Source: Planctomycetota bacterium (GTDB taxonomy: Bacteria; Planctomycetota; UBA1135). Taken from it: a stretch of DNA of 64,000 bases. The notes under the pieces are model-generated. The model had not been told where the DNA came from. It was given only the letters and a program-made list of their open reading frames with translations, and made no database searches. The stretch is from assembly GCA_021776795.1 (NCBI GenBank), contig JAJFFC010000017.1, positions 124,001 to 188,000 of the forward strand, written 5' to 3'. Shown piece by piece: positions 49,931 to 58,401 of the stretch. Each line of letters opens with the position of its first letter. The stretch's first letter is position 1. The translations under genes were made by a program, and so were the position numbers.

Positions 49931-51744
49931 TGCCTCCGCAAAGACACACTGGTGTGGAAGAGGACGATGCTCCCGCTAAAGCCCTAGACCTCGCGCTCTT
50001 GCGTCGCCTGTGGTATTTCATTCGGCCCCACCAACGCTGGTTGTGGGCAGGATTGGCATGCCTGCTGCTCATGTCTGGCAGTCGTCTCATGATGCCATGG
50101 TTGGTCAAAATCGCACTCGATGACCACCTCTCGATCGGCGATCTCGAAGGCTATTACCCCTTGGTGCTGTTGTTCCTAGGCATCGCTCTGGTCGATGCCT
50201 CTTTACGACGACTCCAGCAAGTTCTTGTAGAAACCGGGGGGCAATCGGCCTTGCGCGATCTACGCGTAGCCTTGTTCCAGCACTTGCAACGCTTGTCCGC
50301 AAGCTTCTTTGACCGCACACCAACGGGTCGCTTGATTGGTCGCGTGACTACAGATATTGAAGCTTTGCAAGAACTGTTTGCGAGTGGCGTCGTCACGATT
50401 GCCGGGGATCTTTTGTTCCTCGTCGCCACCATCGTTATTTTGTTCTCACTGGCTCCAGGGTTGGCTGCAGCTTCGATGGTGGTGGTACCCATCTTGATTT
50501 GCGTGACGCTCCTGATTCGAAATCGGGTGCGCGGCGCCTATGTCAAGATGCGCGGCAAGCTATCTGAGATGAACGGCTTCTTGCATGAGCGCATTAGCGG
50601 CATGGCGGTGGTGCAGATGTTTAACCGAGAAACTGCCACGCTCGAAAGCTATGGTGAAATCAATCAGGGAGTGCGTGGCGCGCAGTTGCGCACCGTGTGG
50701 TGGGAAACACTCTTATCCACTAGCGTGGAACTCCTGAGCTCGATGACTATCGCCGTCATCCTTTGGTACGGCGGCGCTGCCGTGGCCGAAGGCTGGGAAG
50801 CCCAGGCACTACCTACGGGCAGCGATTACCTCACCTTGGGGGTTCTCTTTGCCTTCATTGACTACATGCAGAAATTCTTTCAGCCTCTGAATGAACTCAG
50901 CCTGAAGTACACGGTTATGCAAAATGCGATGACCGCCGGGCGCCGCGTGTTCGATGTTCTCGATGTCGAAGACCATCTTCCCGAGCCTGAGCAACCGCAA
51001 GCACCGGCGCAAACCCGTGGTGAGCTGGTGTTCGAAGATGTGCACTTTGCCTATGATCCAGAGCAACCGGTACTCGATGGCGTGAGCTTCCGCGTCGCTC
51101 CTGGGGAGCGCGTCGCTTTAGTCGGAGCAACTGGAGCGGGCAAAACCACCGTGCTGAAGTTGTTGACTCGCCTTTACGATCCGCATCAAGGGCGCATTTT
51201 GTTAGATGGTATTGATTTGCGTGAGTTCGCGAGCCGGGACCTCCGCCGTCGCATCGGTCTGGTGCCACAAGACGTCTTCTTGTTCGAAGGCACGATCCTC
51301 GACAACATCACTCTGGGCCACGCCGAAGTGGACGAAGGGCGCGCCATCCAAGCAGCGACGCGCCTTCATCTTGATGAGCTAGTGCAACGCTTTCCCGGTG
51401 GCTGGCATGAGCCGGTGCGCGAGCGCGGCCGCAATCTCTCGGCAGGGGAGAAGCAGCTGATCAGTTTTGCCCGAGTGGTGGCTGCGGCGCCGCCGGTCCT
51501 GGTGTTGGACGAGGCCACTAGCAACGTCGATTCGCATACCGAGCACCTTCTTCAGGAAGCCGTGCACGACGCCATGGAGGGCCGCACCAGCCTGGCCATT
51601 GCCCACCGCCTGTCCACCATTCGAGACGTGGACCGCATTCTCCTGTTCCATAAGGGGAAGTTGGTCGAGCAAGGCACACACGATGAGCTGATGCGGCTGG
51701 ATGGCCGCTATCGCCGTCTGGTCGAGCTGCAATTTTCCTCCTGA
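49930..51744 (+). CDS. ABC exporter half-transporter 2 (permease plus ATPase), canonical ATPase
   Basis: A 604-residue half-transporter with an N-terminal permease domain (about 30-325, VDRVTTDIEAL-type coupling region) and an ATPase domain with Walker A GATGAGKT (399-406) and a normal Walker B pair Asp527-Glu528, but an altered signature LSAGE instead of LSGGQ. The complementary defects in the two halves mean that the working site is built from the Walker motifs of this protein and the signature of the first. Start at the overlapping TAATG is supported by the reading frame. A T7 terminator lies about 180 bases past its stop. Confidence 0.9.
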   Translation: MPPQRHTGVEEDDAPAKALDLALLRRLWYFIRPHQRWLWAGLACLLLMSGSRLMMPWLVKIALDDHLSIGDLEGYYPLVLLFLGIALVDASLRRLQQVLVETGGQSALRDLRVALFQHLQRLSASFFDRTPTGRLIGRVTTDIEALQELFASGVVTIAGDLLFLVATIVILFSLAPGLAAASMVVVPILICVTLLIRNRVRGAYVKMRGKLSEMNGFLHERISGMAVVQMFNRETATLESYGEINQGVRGAQLRTVWWETLLSTSVELLSSMTIAVILWYGGAAVAEGWEAQALPTGSDYLTLGVLFAFIDYMQKFFQPLNELSLKYTVMQNAMTAGRRVFDVLDVEDHLPEPEQPQAPAQTRGELVFEDVHFAYDPEQPVLDGVSFRVAPGERVALVGATGAGKTTVLKLLTRLYDPHQGRILLDGIDLREFASRDLRRRIGLVPQDVFLFEGTILDNITLGHAEVDEGRAIQAATRLHLDELVQRFPGGWHEPVRERGRNLSAGEKQLISFARVVAAAPPVLVLDEATSNVDSHTEHLLQEAVHDAMEGRTSLAIAHRLSTIRDVDRILLFHKGKLVEQGTHDELMRLDGRYRRLVELQFSS

Positions 51745-51922
51745 GCCGCTTGGGCTGATTTCCCAAATAATGATGACGGGTTTGCCACCCGTGCGGCAAC
51801 TAGTTCATGGAACGTCTGCGGCCGTGAGGGGCCCGTAGGCAGAGTTATCCTGCGCCGCCTCCGGCCTTCGGGCCGCTAGGGATAAGGGTGTCTGGGAATT
51901 TCCCTGATCCTATTCATCACCG

Positions 51923-51959
51923 CCAGTCCAAAGATTTGCCTCTTTGGGCTGGTTTTTTT
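51923..51959 (+). terminator. Strong intrinsic terminator
   Basis: A 12-bp stem with one G-T pair (51923-51934 with 51941-51952) around TTTGCC, followed by seven T. It ends the ABC transcript or the candidate RNA, reading on the plus strand. Confidence 0.9.
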
Positions 51960-52032
51960 CTATTTTCGCGACCGATTTTTGCTTTGGCGGCAATAACACA
52001 GATATGGGTTTCCTTTGGTGGGCTCAAATCTA

Positions 52033-52064
52033 ACCCCTTAACCTCATCTTAGAAGATAAGGGGT
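52033..52064. repeat. Inverted repeat upstream of the sigma-factor gene
   Basis: ACCCCTTA (52033-52040) and TAAGGGGT (52057-52064) are perfect complements; an inner ATCT/AGAT pair can extend the hairpin. There is no following T run, so it is more likely an operator or a structured leader, about 90 bases before the sigma-factor ATG. Confidence 0.5.
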
Positions 52065-52142
52065 CATTATTGGCCCGTTTCAGCATATTCGCTTGGGTTG
52101 GTTGTCCATGGTGTTTGCTGTGGCCGGCCATCCCTTTTTTGT

Positions 52143-52154
52143 CAAACTGCAGAC
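52143..52154 (+). promoter_or_regulatory. Possible leaderless -10 element
   Basis: CAAACT (52143-52148) ends six bases before the ATG at 52155; it matches TANNNT at all but the first base. Confidence 0.3.
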
Positions 52155-55079
52155 ATGGCCCAACACCACACCGCCCGCGAGCTCGAGATTGAAGCGCTCT
52201 TGCGGAACTCGCAGTGGCTCCAAGAGCTCGCGAGGTCCTTGGTGGGCGATGCCTTCACGGCCGAGGACCTTCTGCAGGAGGCATTAAGCCATGCCAAGAA
52301 GGAGGCAAAATGGGCCACCGGGCATTTGGGTGGATGGGTTGCCGGCATCGTGCGCAACCTTGCCAAGCAGCACTTTCGCAAGGAAAGCCGCCGCATTGCG
52401 CGCGAACAAGAAGCGGCCTATCGACGCGCCCTTGAACATTCTCTACCACAAGAAACGCAAGGAGCTCCAGATCCGGCCTTCCTTGCGCAAAAGGTAGAAG
52501 TGCAGCAAATCCTTGCGCAACAGGTGTTGGCATTGGACTTGCCCAGTCGCGAAGTGTTATTGCTGCGCTATTACGGCGACCGCAGCACGAAGCAAATTGC
52601 GGCACAGCTGAATTTGGAGCCATCGGCAGTCGAAACCCGACTGCGTCGTGCGCGCACACGGCTTCGGGCGCAAATGGAAAAGACCTTGGGCAAAGGACAA
52701 TGGGCGCTTGCCTGCATGCCCCTTCTTCCCCCACATATGGCACCGCCACCTCAGCCGGTGCCGATGCTCCCCACTTGGGTTTCTGCCACGGTTGCCGCTG
52801 GGCTATTGCTGGTGGTGGCAATGTTCGGCGGATGGCTTCCTTGGCAAGGAGTTGATTTAGGTCAGGGCCATGATCTCGCCATGGTCGAGGCTACCGACCC
52901 CCTAATGCAGCAAGGGCAAACCACGACAGGGATTGAGCGAAACCCGGTGATGGTTCCACCGCCAGGGGAACCGAGTGCCCGTGGCTTGAGATGGCATTTT
53001 CAAGTTTTGGAAAGCCAAACCAATGTGCCCCTTCCGGGCCTGAAGCCACGTTTCCACTATGCGCGCCGCGCGACTCAGCAAGAACTTGCCATCCAAGATG
53101 ACCCCAGCTACCTGCGCCTGAAGTCGGTGCCGTATTGGATTTTGAGAACGGAAGAAGGTCTTTCCGATGAGCAGGGATTGGTGTGGCTTAAGCCTCCTAA
53201 GGATTGCACCGTCGTGGTGCTCGATCTCGCCTTGCATACCGAAACGCACAGCTTGGCGACCTATAGTCGTGGACATACCGCCTATCCACTGCCCAAGAAA
53301 CCCAATCAGCGGATTGCTTTAGAGATGGTGCCGCGTAGCGGGCAAGCCTCAGGGCGTGTGGTGAACCCAAAAGGAGATCCTATTCCCTTCGCCAAAGTGG
53401 ACTTGGTACCTACGGTATTGTTCCCGAAGGAGGACTCGATTTCCGCCACGGTCGTGGCCGACGCGCATGGGAGGTTTTCCATGAACCATGTGGCTTCCAA
53501 TGTCGGCGGATTTCTGCTGCGCCCACGACTGCCAGGATTTGTTCCTGCTCGCCAACTACAAATTAACGCCTTTTCAGATGCGCAAGAATCTTTGGCTGAC
53601 ATCGAGCTGCAACTCGCTGCGGTGGTGACCGCAAAGGTCGTGGTGCAAGACGCGCGCGGAGTGCCCATCGCGAATGCCATGGTCCAAGCCATGGACTCCC
53701 TTGCAGTGTTCGACTTGCCGTCCTTTCCGGGGGGCAGGTACCAATCGGAATGGAGCTCGACCACGCAGTCCAATCCCGAAGGCATTGCCGAGGTCCTCGT
53801 CGCGGAAAATCAAGGAGTTCATTTTGAAGTCCACGCCAAAGACTTTGTCCCGTGGCACCAACGTTTCGCCGCGCCGCCCGCGATTGTGCCGGCAGTTTTG
53901 CTGCCAGATGTCGAAGTGCGCGTGATGGTCACCGCCGACGGCAAGCCAATCCCCAAAGCCCAGGTGCGGATGGTGGCGCAACGACACTTTACTAGTCGTG
54001 AGATTGGTGAACATGCGATGACAGATGCGCAGGGCCAGGCGCTTTTTCGCCATGCGCGTCCGGGGGAACTTGTGGAGTTCGCGGTTTCCGCTCCGGGCTA
54101 CGAGGTCGCCCTCAGTCCACCAATCACCATCCTGACGCATGGCCAGGAGTTGTCGATTCCGCTGAGCAAAGGGCTCAGCATCAGCGGGCAAGTCCGTGAC
54201 TGGCAGGGGTTGTACCCCGGAAGGGCCGTGCCGGTGGTCTTTGTGCTGCCGGTGGAGGCTCAGAGCTGGGCATGGGACCAACCCGTTCCCCCAGCCCAAC
54301 GGCAACTCCATCGCCTGGAGCTGGCCTCGGCCGACCGCATGGAGATTCAGCAAGATGGATCCTTCCGCTTCGAGGGACTTGCCCCCGGCCGCTACCGCAT
54401 TTGGTTTGGCAAACGACAACTGCCTTGGGGTGTGACCGAGGTCATGGCTGGCGAGGAAGATGTGGTGTTGACGCCATTCCTCAATGCGCAAACGACTTCC
54501 GTTTTCCATGGCGTGGTGCGCGACGCCGTGACGTTGCAGCCAGTGCCTGACGTCCGCCTGATTTTGACCGCTTATTCAGACCGGGGCATGCCCCTCAAAG
54601 GGAATCGCGGCCAACAGTATCCACCGATGCACCGCGAGAGGAACCCTCAAGGCAGCTATCGCCTCATGGCCCGCGAGCCAGGTTGGTATAGCCTTGCGGC
54701 ATGGGTTCCAAGCCAGGGCTACTGCCTCATCGAAGCGAGGCCGAGGTACTTTGCCGCTGGCGATCACCAGTTGGATTTCCAGTTGACCGAGTCAACCGCC
54801 CTGAACTTCCGCGTGGAAAATGGCCAAGGGCAAAGCCTGCGCGGGGTCAAAGTGCGCGTGATGGACTCCCACGGCGGCACGGTGTTGCAAACGGGAGAGG
54901 GAATCCGCGATTTCTTAGACTTAAGCCAAAGCCTTGAGCGAGGCCGAGTCACTCTGGGATCGATTCCCGCCTCTGGAGAGTTTCAGTTAGAGCTCGAATA
55001 TCAGGGCAAGACTCAACTGGTGGCTGGTTCGCCATTACGCGACAGTACACAAGGTGAACTCGTCGTCATGATGCTGTAG
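52155..55079 (+). CDS. ECF sigma factor fused to a membrane anchor and a large extracytoplasmic part
   Basis: A 974-residue protein. Residues about 16-84 are sigma region 2 (AEDLLQEALSHAKKEAKWATGHLGGW) and about 112-170 region 4 (LPSREVLLLRYYGDRSTKQIAAQLNLEPSAVETRLRRAR), the promoter-binding parts. A single membrane helix (about 206-228, WVSATVAAGLLLVVAMFGGWLP) follows, then about 745 residues predicted outside, including repeated carboxypeptidase-regulatory-like beta sandwiches (SGRVVNPKGDPIPFAKVDLV, ISGQVRDWQGLYPGRAVPVV). No anti-sigma gene is adjacent. The likely idea is a one-piece sensor: an outside signal controls the sigma part, perhaps by release through proteolysis. Start ATG at 52155, not 52098. 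Confidence 0.82.
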   Translation: MAQHHTARELEIEALLRNSQWLQELARSLVGDAFTAEDLLQEALSHAKKEAKWATGHLGGWVAGIVRNLAKQHFRKESRRIAREQEAAYRRALEHSLPQETQGAPDPAFLAQKVEVQQILAQQVLALDLPSREVLLLRYYGDRSTKQIAAQLNLEPSAVETRLRRARTRLRAQMEKTLGKGQWALACMPLLPPHMAPPPQPVPMLPTWVSATVAAGLLLVVAMFGGWLPWQGVDLGQGHDLAMVEATDPLMQQGQTTTGIERNPVMVPPPGEPSARGLRWHFQVLESQTNVPLPGLKPRFHYARRATQQELAIQDDPSYLRLKSVPYWILRTEEGLSDEQGLVWLKPPKDCTVVVLDLALHTETHSLATYSRGHTAYPLPKKPNQRIALEMVPRSGQASGRVVNPKGDPIPFAKVDLVPTVLFPKEDSISATVVADAHGRFSMNHVASNVGGFLLRPRLPGFVPARQLQINAFSDAQESLADIELQLAAVVTAKVVVQDARGVPIANAMVQAMDSLAVFDLPSFPGGRYQSEWSSTTQSNPEGIAEVLVAENQGVHFEVHAKDFVPWHQRFAAPPAIVPAVLLPDVEVRVMVTADGKPIPKAQVRMVAQRHFTSREIGEHAMTDAQGQALFRHARPGELVEFAVSAPGYEVALSPPITILTHGQELSIPLSKGLSISGQVRDWQGLYPGRAVPVVFVLPVEAQSWAWDQPVPPAQRQLHRLELASADRMEIQQDGSFRFEGLAPGRYRIWFGKRQLPWGVTEVMAGEEDVVLTPFLNAQTTSVFHGVVRDAVTLQPVPDVRLILTAYSDRGMPLKGNRGQQYPPMHRERNPQGSYRLMAREPGWYSLAAWVPSQGYCLIEARPRYFAAGDHQLDFQLTESTALNFRVENGQGQSLRGVKVRVMDSHGGTVLQTGEGIRDFLDLSQSLERGRVTLGSIPASGEFQLELEYQGKTQLVAGSPLRDSTQGELVVMML

Positions 55080-55102
55080 CTACGGCTTTCGTGGCAGGCA
55101 TC

Positions 55103-55114
55103 TAGAATATGTGG
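55103..55114 (+). promoter_or_regulatory. Putative leaderless -10 element for speA
   Basis: TAGAAT (55103-55108) ends six bases before the ATG at 55115 and directly abuts another in-frame ATG at 55109. The spacing favours the second one. Confidence 0.5.
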
Positions 55115-57130
55115 ATGCCCCATTCGGCACCCCTAGCCGCTTCCTCAACTGCGAAAGCAGATTGGGATCTCAACCATGCAGTGGACACCTATGGCATTTC
55201 TGCATGGGGCCAGGGTTACTTTGGTACCAACGCCGAGGGCCATCTCATGGTCATGCCCGAGAAGGATCCTTCGCGAGCAGTGAGTTTGATGGAGGTGGTC
55301 GAGGGTATGCAGGAACGCGGTTACCACACCCCGCTGTTGATTCGTTTCCCAGATTTGCTTGGCAATCGTCTGCGCGAGATTAAGCAGGCATTCGACCGCG
55401 CGCGGGAAGCTAGTGGTTACCAGGGTGGATACCATTGCATTTATCCAATCAAAGTCAATCAAGAGCGCTCCGTTTGCGAGGAAATCGCGCGACTGGCTGG
55501 TGAACTCGGCTTCGGTTTAGAGGCAGGGAGTAAGCCAGAGTTGTTGGCCGTTTTGGGTTTGACTCAAGGAGAAGAAGAGACGCCCATCATATGCAATGGC
55601 TTCAAAGATGATGAGTTTTTAGAGACGGTGATTTTGGCGACGAAGCTGGGTAGGCACATCACAACCGTGGTGGAAAAGCCTGCTGAATTAGATGCGCTGA
55701 TTCGGATTGCCAAAAAATATCGTGTTCGGCCACGCATCGGCATTCGTATTAAGCTGGCCTCTCGCGGGGCAGGTCGCTGGGAAAGTTCCGCCGGCCCGCG
55801 GAGCAAGTTCGGTTTGTTTACGAGTGAAGCCTTGCGTGCCGTCGAGTTGCTGGACAGCGAAGGCATGATGGATTGCTTGGATATGCTTCATTGCCACATC
55901 GGCAGTCAGGTTCACGACATTCATCGCCTCGAAGATGCCGTCAACGAACTTGCGCAAATCTATTGCCAGCTTTACCAGATGGGAGCGGGCTTGCGTGGCC
56001 TGGATGTTGGCGGCGGTTTAGGCGTGGATTACGACGGCAGCCAAACCAACTGGGCCTCGAGTATCAATTATCGCCTTGAGGAATATGCCGAAGTGGTGGT
56101 CGACCGAGTGCAATCAGCTTGTGACCAAGCCCAGGTCCCTCACCCCGCGATTCTGAGTGAGTCTGGACGCGCCATGGTGGCCTATTCCACGATGCTGGTG
56201 ACCAATGTCCTCGGCCGCAGTTCAAATGCCAATCAGCGCCCCGAAGTCGAGGCTCTCATTCAAGCTGCAGAGTCAGGCCAGTCGTCTGTGATTAGTGCCG
56301 AAACGCCCCCGCCTTTGGCGGAATTAATGGAGCTGGTCGCGGAACTCAATCCAGATCGTTTGTCGTGGACCTATCACAAGGCTGAGGCGGCGCATGACCA
56401 AGCTTTGTCCTTATTCAAACTTGGCATGTTGGACCTGAAAGCGCGAGCCCAATGCGAGGAGCTGTATTGGCACATTTGCCGCCAACTTTGGGACATGGCG
56501 TCCAAGTTAGAAGAAGTTCCCGAAGACTTGATGCCCCTTGGCCAGGAACTCTCAGACATCTACTTCTGCAATTTCTCGTTGTTCCAATCTATGCCAGACA
56601 GTTGGGCGATTGATCAAGTTTTCCCGGTGTGCCCGATCCACCGCTTGCAAGAGGAGCCCACGCGCCAAGGCGTGCTTGCTGACATCACATGTGATAGCGA
56701 TGGGCAGATAAGCCTGTTTCCTGATAGAAGTCAGCAAGAAGTGAAACGCACTCTAGAGCTTCATGAGCTCAAAGAGAATCAACCGTATTACTTGGGCTTC
56801 TTTTTGATTGGCGCCTACCAAGAAATTCTTGGAGACCTTCACAACCTACTGGGAGATACCCACGCGGTACAACTGCGCTTGGATGCCCATGGAGAATGGG
56901 AAGTGGAAAATTTGCAGCGCGGCGATAACGTCGCCGATGTGCTTCGCTATGTCAATTTTCAACCCGAGCAGCTGGAAGAAAGTTTCCGCCGCGACATTGA
57001 GAGCGCCATGCGTGCTGGGCGCTTAACCGTCCGTGAAGGACGGTCCCTACTTCAGTATTGGCGCGACGGTCTTTCTGGCTACACTTACCTAGAGGATCCG
57101 GAACCGATTCTCCCCCCGGATAGCCCTTAG
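55115..57130 (+). CDS. speA: Biosynthetic arginine decarboxylase SpeA
   Basis: PLP enzyme that turns arginine into agmatine, the first step of the agmatine route to putrescine and other polyamines. The 671-residue protein has the fold III features: IYPIKVNQE with PLP-binding Lys113 (ATG at 55115 as residue 1), the glycine-rich PLP loop DVGGGLGVDYDG and the C-terminal segment with the second active-site face. Length compares with 658 in E. coli. It is cytosolic. No agmatinase or agmatine deiminase gene is nearby. It converges on bioA with shared stop bases (57127-57130). Confidence 0.94.
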   Translation: MPHSAPLAASSTAKADWDLNHAVDTYGISAWGQGYFGTNAEGHLMVMPEKDPSRAVSLMEVVEGMQERGYHTPLLIRFPDLLGNRLREIKQAFDRAREASGYQGGYHCIYPIKVNQERSVCEEIARLAGELGFGLEAGSKPELLAVLGLTQGEEETPIICNGFKDDEFLETVILATKLGRHITTVVEKPAELDALIRIAKKYRVRPRIGIRIKLASRGAGRWESSAGPRSKFGLFTSEALRAVELLDSEGMMDCLDMLHCHIGSQVHDIHRLEDAVNELAQIYCQLYQMGAGLRGLDVGGGLGVDYDGSQTNWASSINYRLEEYAEVVVDRVQSACDQAQVPHPAILSESGRAMVAYSTMLVTNVLGRSSNANQRPEVEALIQAAESGQSSVISAETPPPLAELMELVAELNPDRLSWTYHKAEAAHDQALSLFKLGMLDLKARAQCEELYWHICRQLWDMASKLEEVPEDLMPLGQELSDIYFCNFSLFQSMPDSWAIDQVFPVCPIHRLQEEPTRQGVLADITCDSDGQISLFPDRSQQEVKRTLELHELKENQPYYLGFFLIGAYQEILGDLHNLLGDTHAVQLRLDAHGEWEVENLQRGDNVADVLRYVNFQPEQLEESFRRDIESAMRAGRLTVREGRSLLQYWRDGLSGYTYLEDPEPILPPDSP

Positions 57131-58401
57131 GCAGTTGCTGGGGCAAGCGCGGTCAGCGCCACTTCGCGCATAGCCTGGGCAATCTGCAAGGCTTGTACTT
57201 GTGTGACACAAGAAGGTGGAATGGCATAAAGCACTTTTCCAAGCGGCCTAAGCAGGACATCTTGACGCTCGCGGCAAGCTTCGCGCAAACGGTCTCCAAT
57301 TGCGGCGAGGTAAGCTCCCTCACTTTCCAGTTCTAAGGCCACAATGCCGCCGCACCGGCGGAGTTCGACAACCCCAGGAAGCTCCTTCATGTCTTGGAGT
57401 TCCGTTTCGACCCATTGCCCAAGTTGGTTCAACACTGCCGGGGTGTTTTCTTCCTTCACGATGCGCAATGAAGCGCGCGCAACAGAACAAGCAATCGGAT
57501 GCGCGGTGAAAGTGTGCCCGTGAAAGAAGGCCTGTGCACGGTCCTCAGCAAGAAAAGCCTGGAATACGTCTTCACGGCAAAGGGTGACCGCCAGAGGCAT
57601 TGTGCCACCGGTAAGTCCTTTGGCTAGGCAAAGAAAATCTGGCTGAATCCCGGCCTTCTCGCAAGCAAAGAGTGCTCCGGTGCGGCCGAAGCCGGTCATG
57701 ACTTCGTCGGCAATCAAGAAGGTCCCTTGCTGGGTGCAACTGTTGCGCAGCGCTTGTAAAAATGCCGCATCGTGCATGACCATGCCTGCGGCGCCTTGCA
57801 CCAAAGGCTCGACAATCACCGCAGCAATCTCTTCTCCGCGCTCCGCCAGAAGCTCTTCCATGGCGGCAATCGTCGGCGGGATGCGAATGACCTCACACAG
57901 CAAATCTCCCAGCTCAGCAAAGAAGGGTTCCGGAGCGCCGACCGCCATCGCGCCGAAGGTGTCGCCGTGATACGCCTCTTCTAAGGCAACAAAAAGACGA
58001 CGCTTTGGATTGCCCTGGCGACGCCAGTAAAGATAGGCCGCTTTGAGGGCGACCTCGACCGCAGTGGAGCCGTTGTCCGAATAGAACACGCGATCGAAAC
58101 CGGAAGGCGCGACTTCTAACAGCTCTTCGGCCAAAGCGATTGCCGGCTCATGTGTGAAGCCGGCGAAAATCACATGGTCTAGAGTGGCGGCTTGTTGAGC
58201 CGCTGCATCGCGCAGCTCCTGACGGCCATGGCCATGCAAGGTGCACCACCAAGAAGCAATCGCGTCGATGAGCTTGCGGCCATCTTCCAAATGCAGCATC
58301 GCTCCGGAAGCCCCAGTGACCACCATCGATTCTGGGTCCAGGGCATGCTGGGTATAAGGATGCCAAATGACGGCGCGGTCGCGGTCGCTGAGCTTACTCA
58401 T
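57127..58401 (-). CDS. bioA: Adenosylmethionine-8-amino-7-oxononanoate aminotransferase BioA
   Basis: Third of four dedicated biotin steps: converts 8-amino-7-oxononanoate (KAPA) to 7,8-diaminononanoate with S-adenosylmethionine as amino donor. The 424-residue PLP enzyme shows WHPYTQ near the N-terminus, the PLP-lysine motif LAKGLTGG (Lys261), Asp232 in LIADEV and IASWWCTLHGHG, a BioA-type substrate loop. The ATG at 58401 overlaps the bioFD stop by eight bases (ATGAGTAA), so coupling is tight; an upstream ATG at 58425 would lie deep inside that gene. It is the last gene of the biotin operon. Confidence 0.94.
   Translation of the reverse strand: MSKLSDRDRAVIWHPYTQHALDPESMVVTGASGAMLHLEDGRKLIDAIASWWCTLHGHGRQELRDAAAQQAATLDHVIFAGFTHEPAIALAEELLEVAPSGFDRVFYSDNGSTAVEVALKAAYLYWRRQGNPKRRLFVALEEAYHGDTFGAMAVGAPEPFFAELGDLLCEVIRIPPTIAAMEELLAERGEEIAAVIVEPLVQGAAGMVMHDAAFLQALRNSCTQQGTFLIADEVMTGFGRTGALFACEKAGIQPDFLCLAKGLTGGTMPLAVTLCREDVFQAFLAEDRAQAFFHGHTFTAHPIACSVARASLRIVKEENTPAVLNQLGQWVETELQDMKELPGVVELRRCGGIVALELESEGAYLAAIGDRLREACRERQDVLLRPLGKVLYAIPPSCVTQVQALQIAQAMREVALTALAPATA

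Larger units (their letters stand above)
51745..52154 (+). ncRNA. 410-base gap with a candidate structured RNA (about 51750-51959)
   Basis: The only long gap. Between the ABC stop and the T7 terminator there are at least five small stems in 200 bases: TTGGG/CCCAA (51750-51754/51762-51766), ACGGGT/ACCCGT (51776-51781/51787-51792), CTGC/GCAG enclosing GGCC/GGCC (51816-51842), TTATCC/GGATAA (51845-51850/51880-51885) around CGGCC-TTCG-GGCCG, and GGGA/TCCC (51894-51904). The TTCG tetraloop and dense pairing suggest a small RNA or a long structured 3' end, but no tmRNA, SRP, RNase P or 6S consensus was found. From 51960 to 52154 only one further dyad and the sigma-factor promoter are visible. Confidence 0.4.

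Noticed and set aside
51750-51959. tmRNA or 6S RNA in the gap after the ABC genes
   Set aside because: The tmRNA ends (GGGGCTGATTCTGG and a CCA-tailed acceptor) and a long 6S closing stem are absent. I keep only an unnamed structured RNA.
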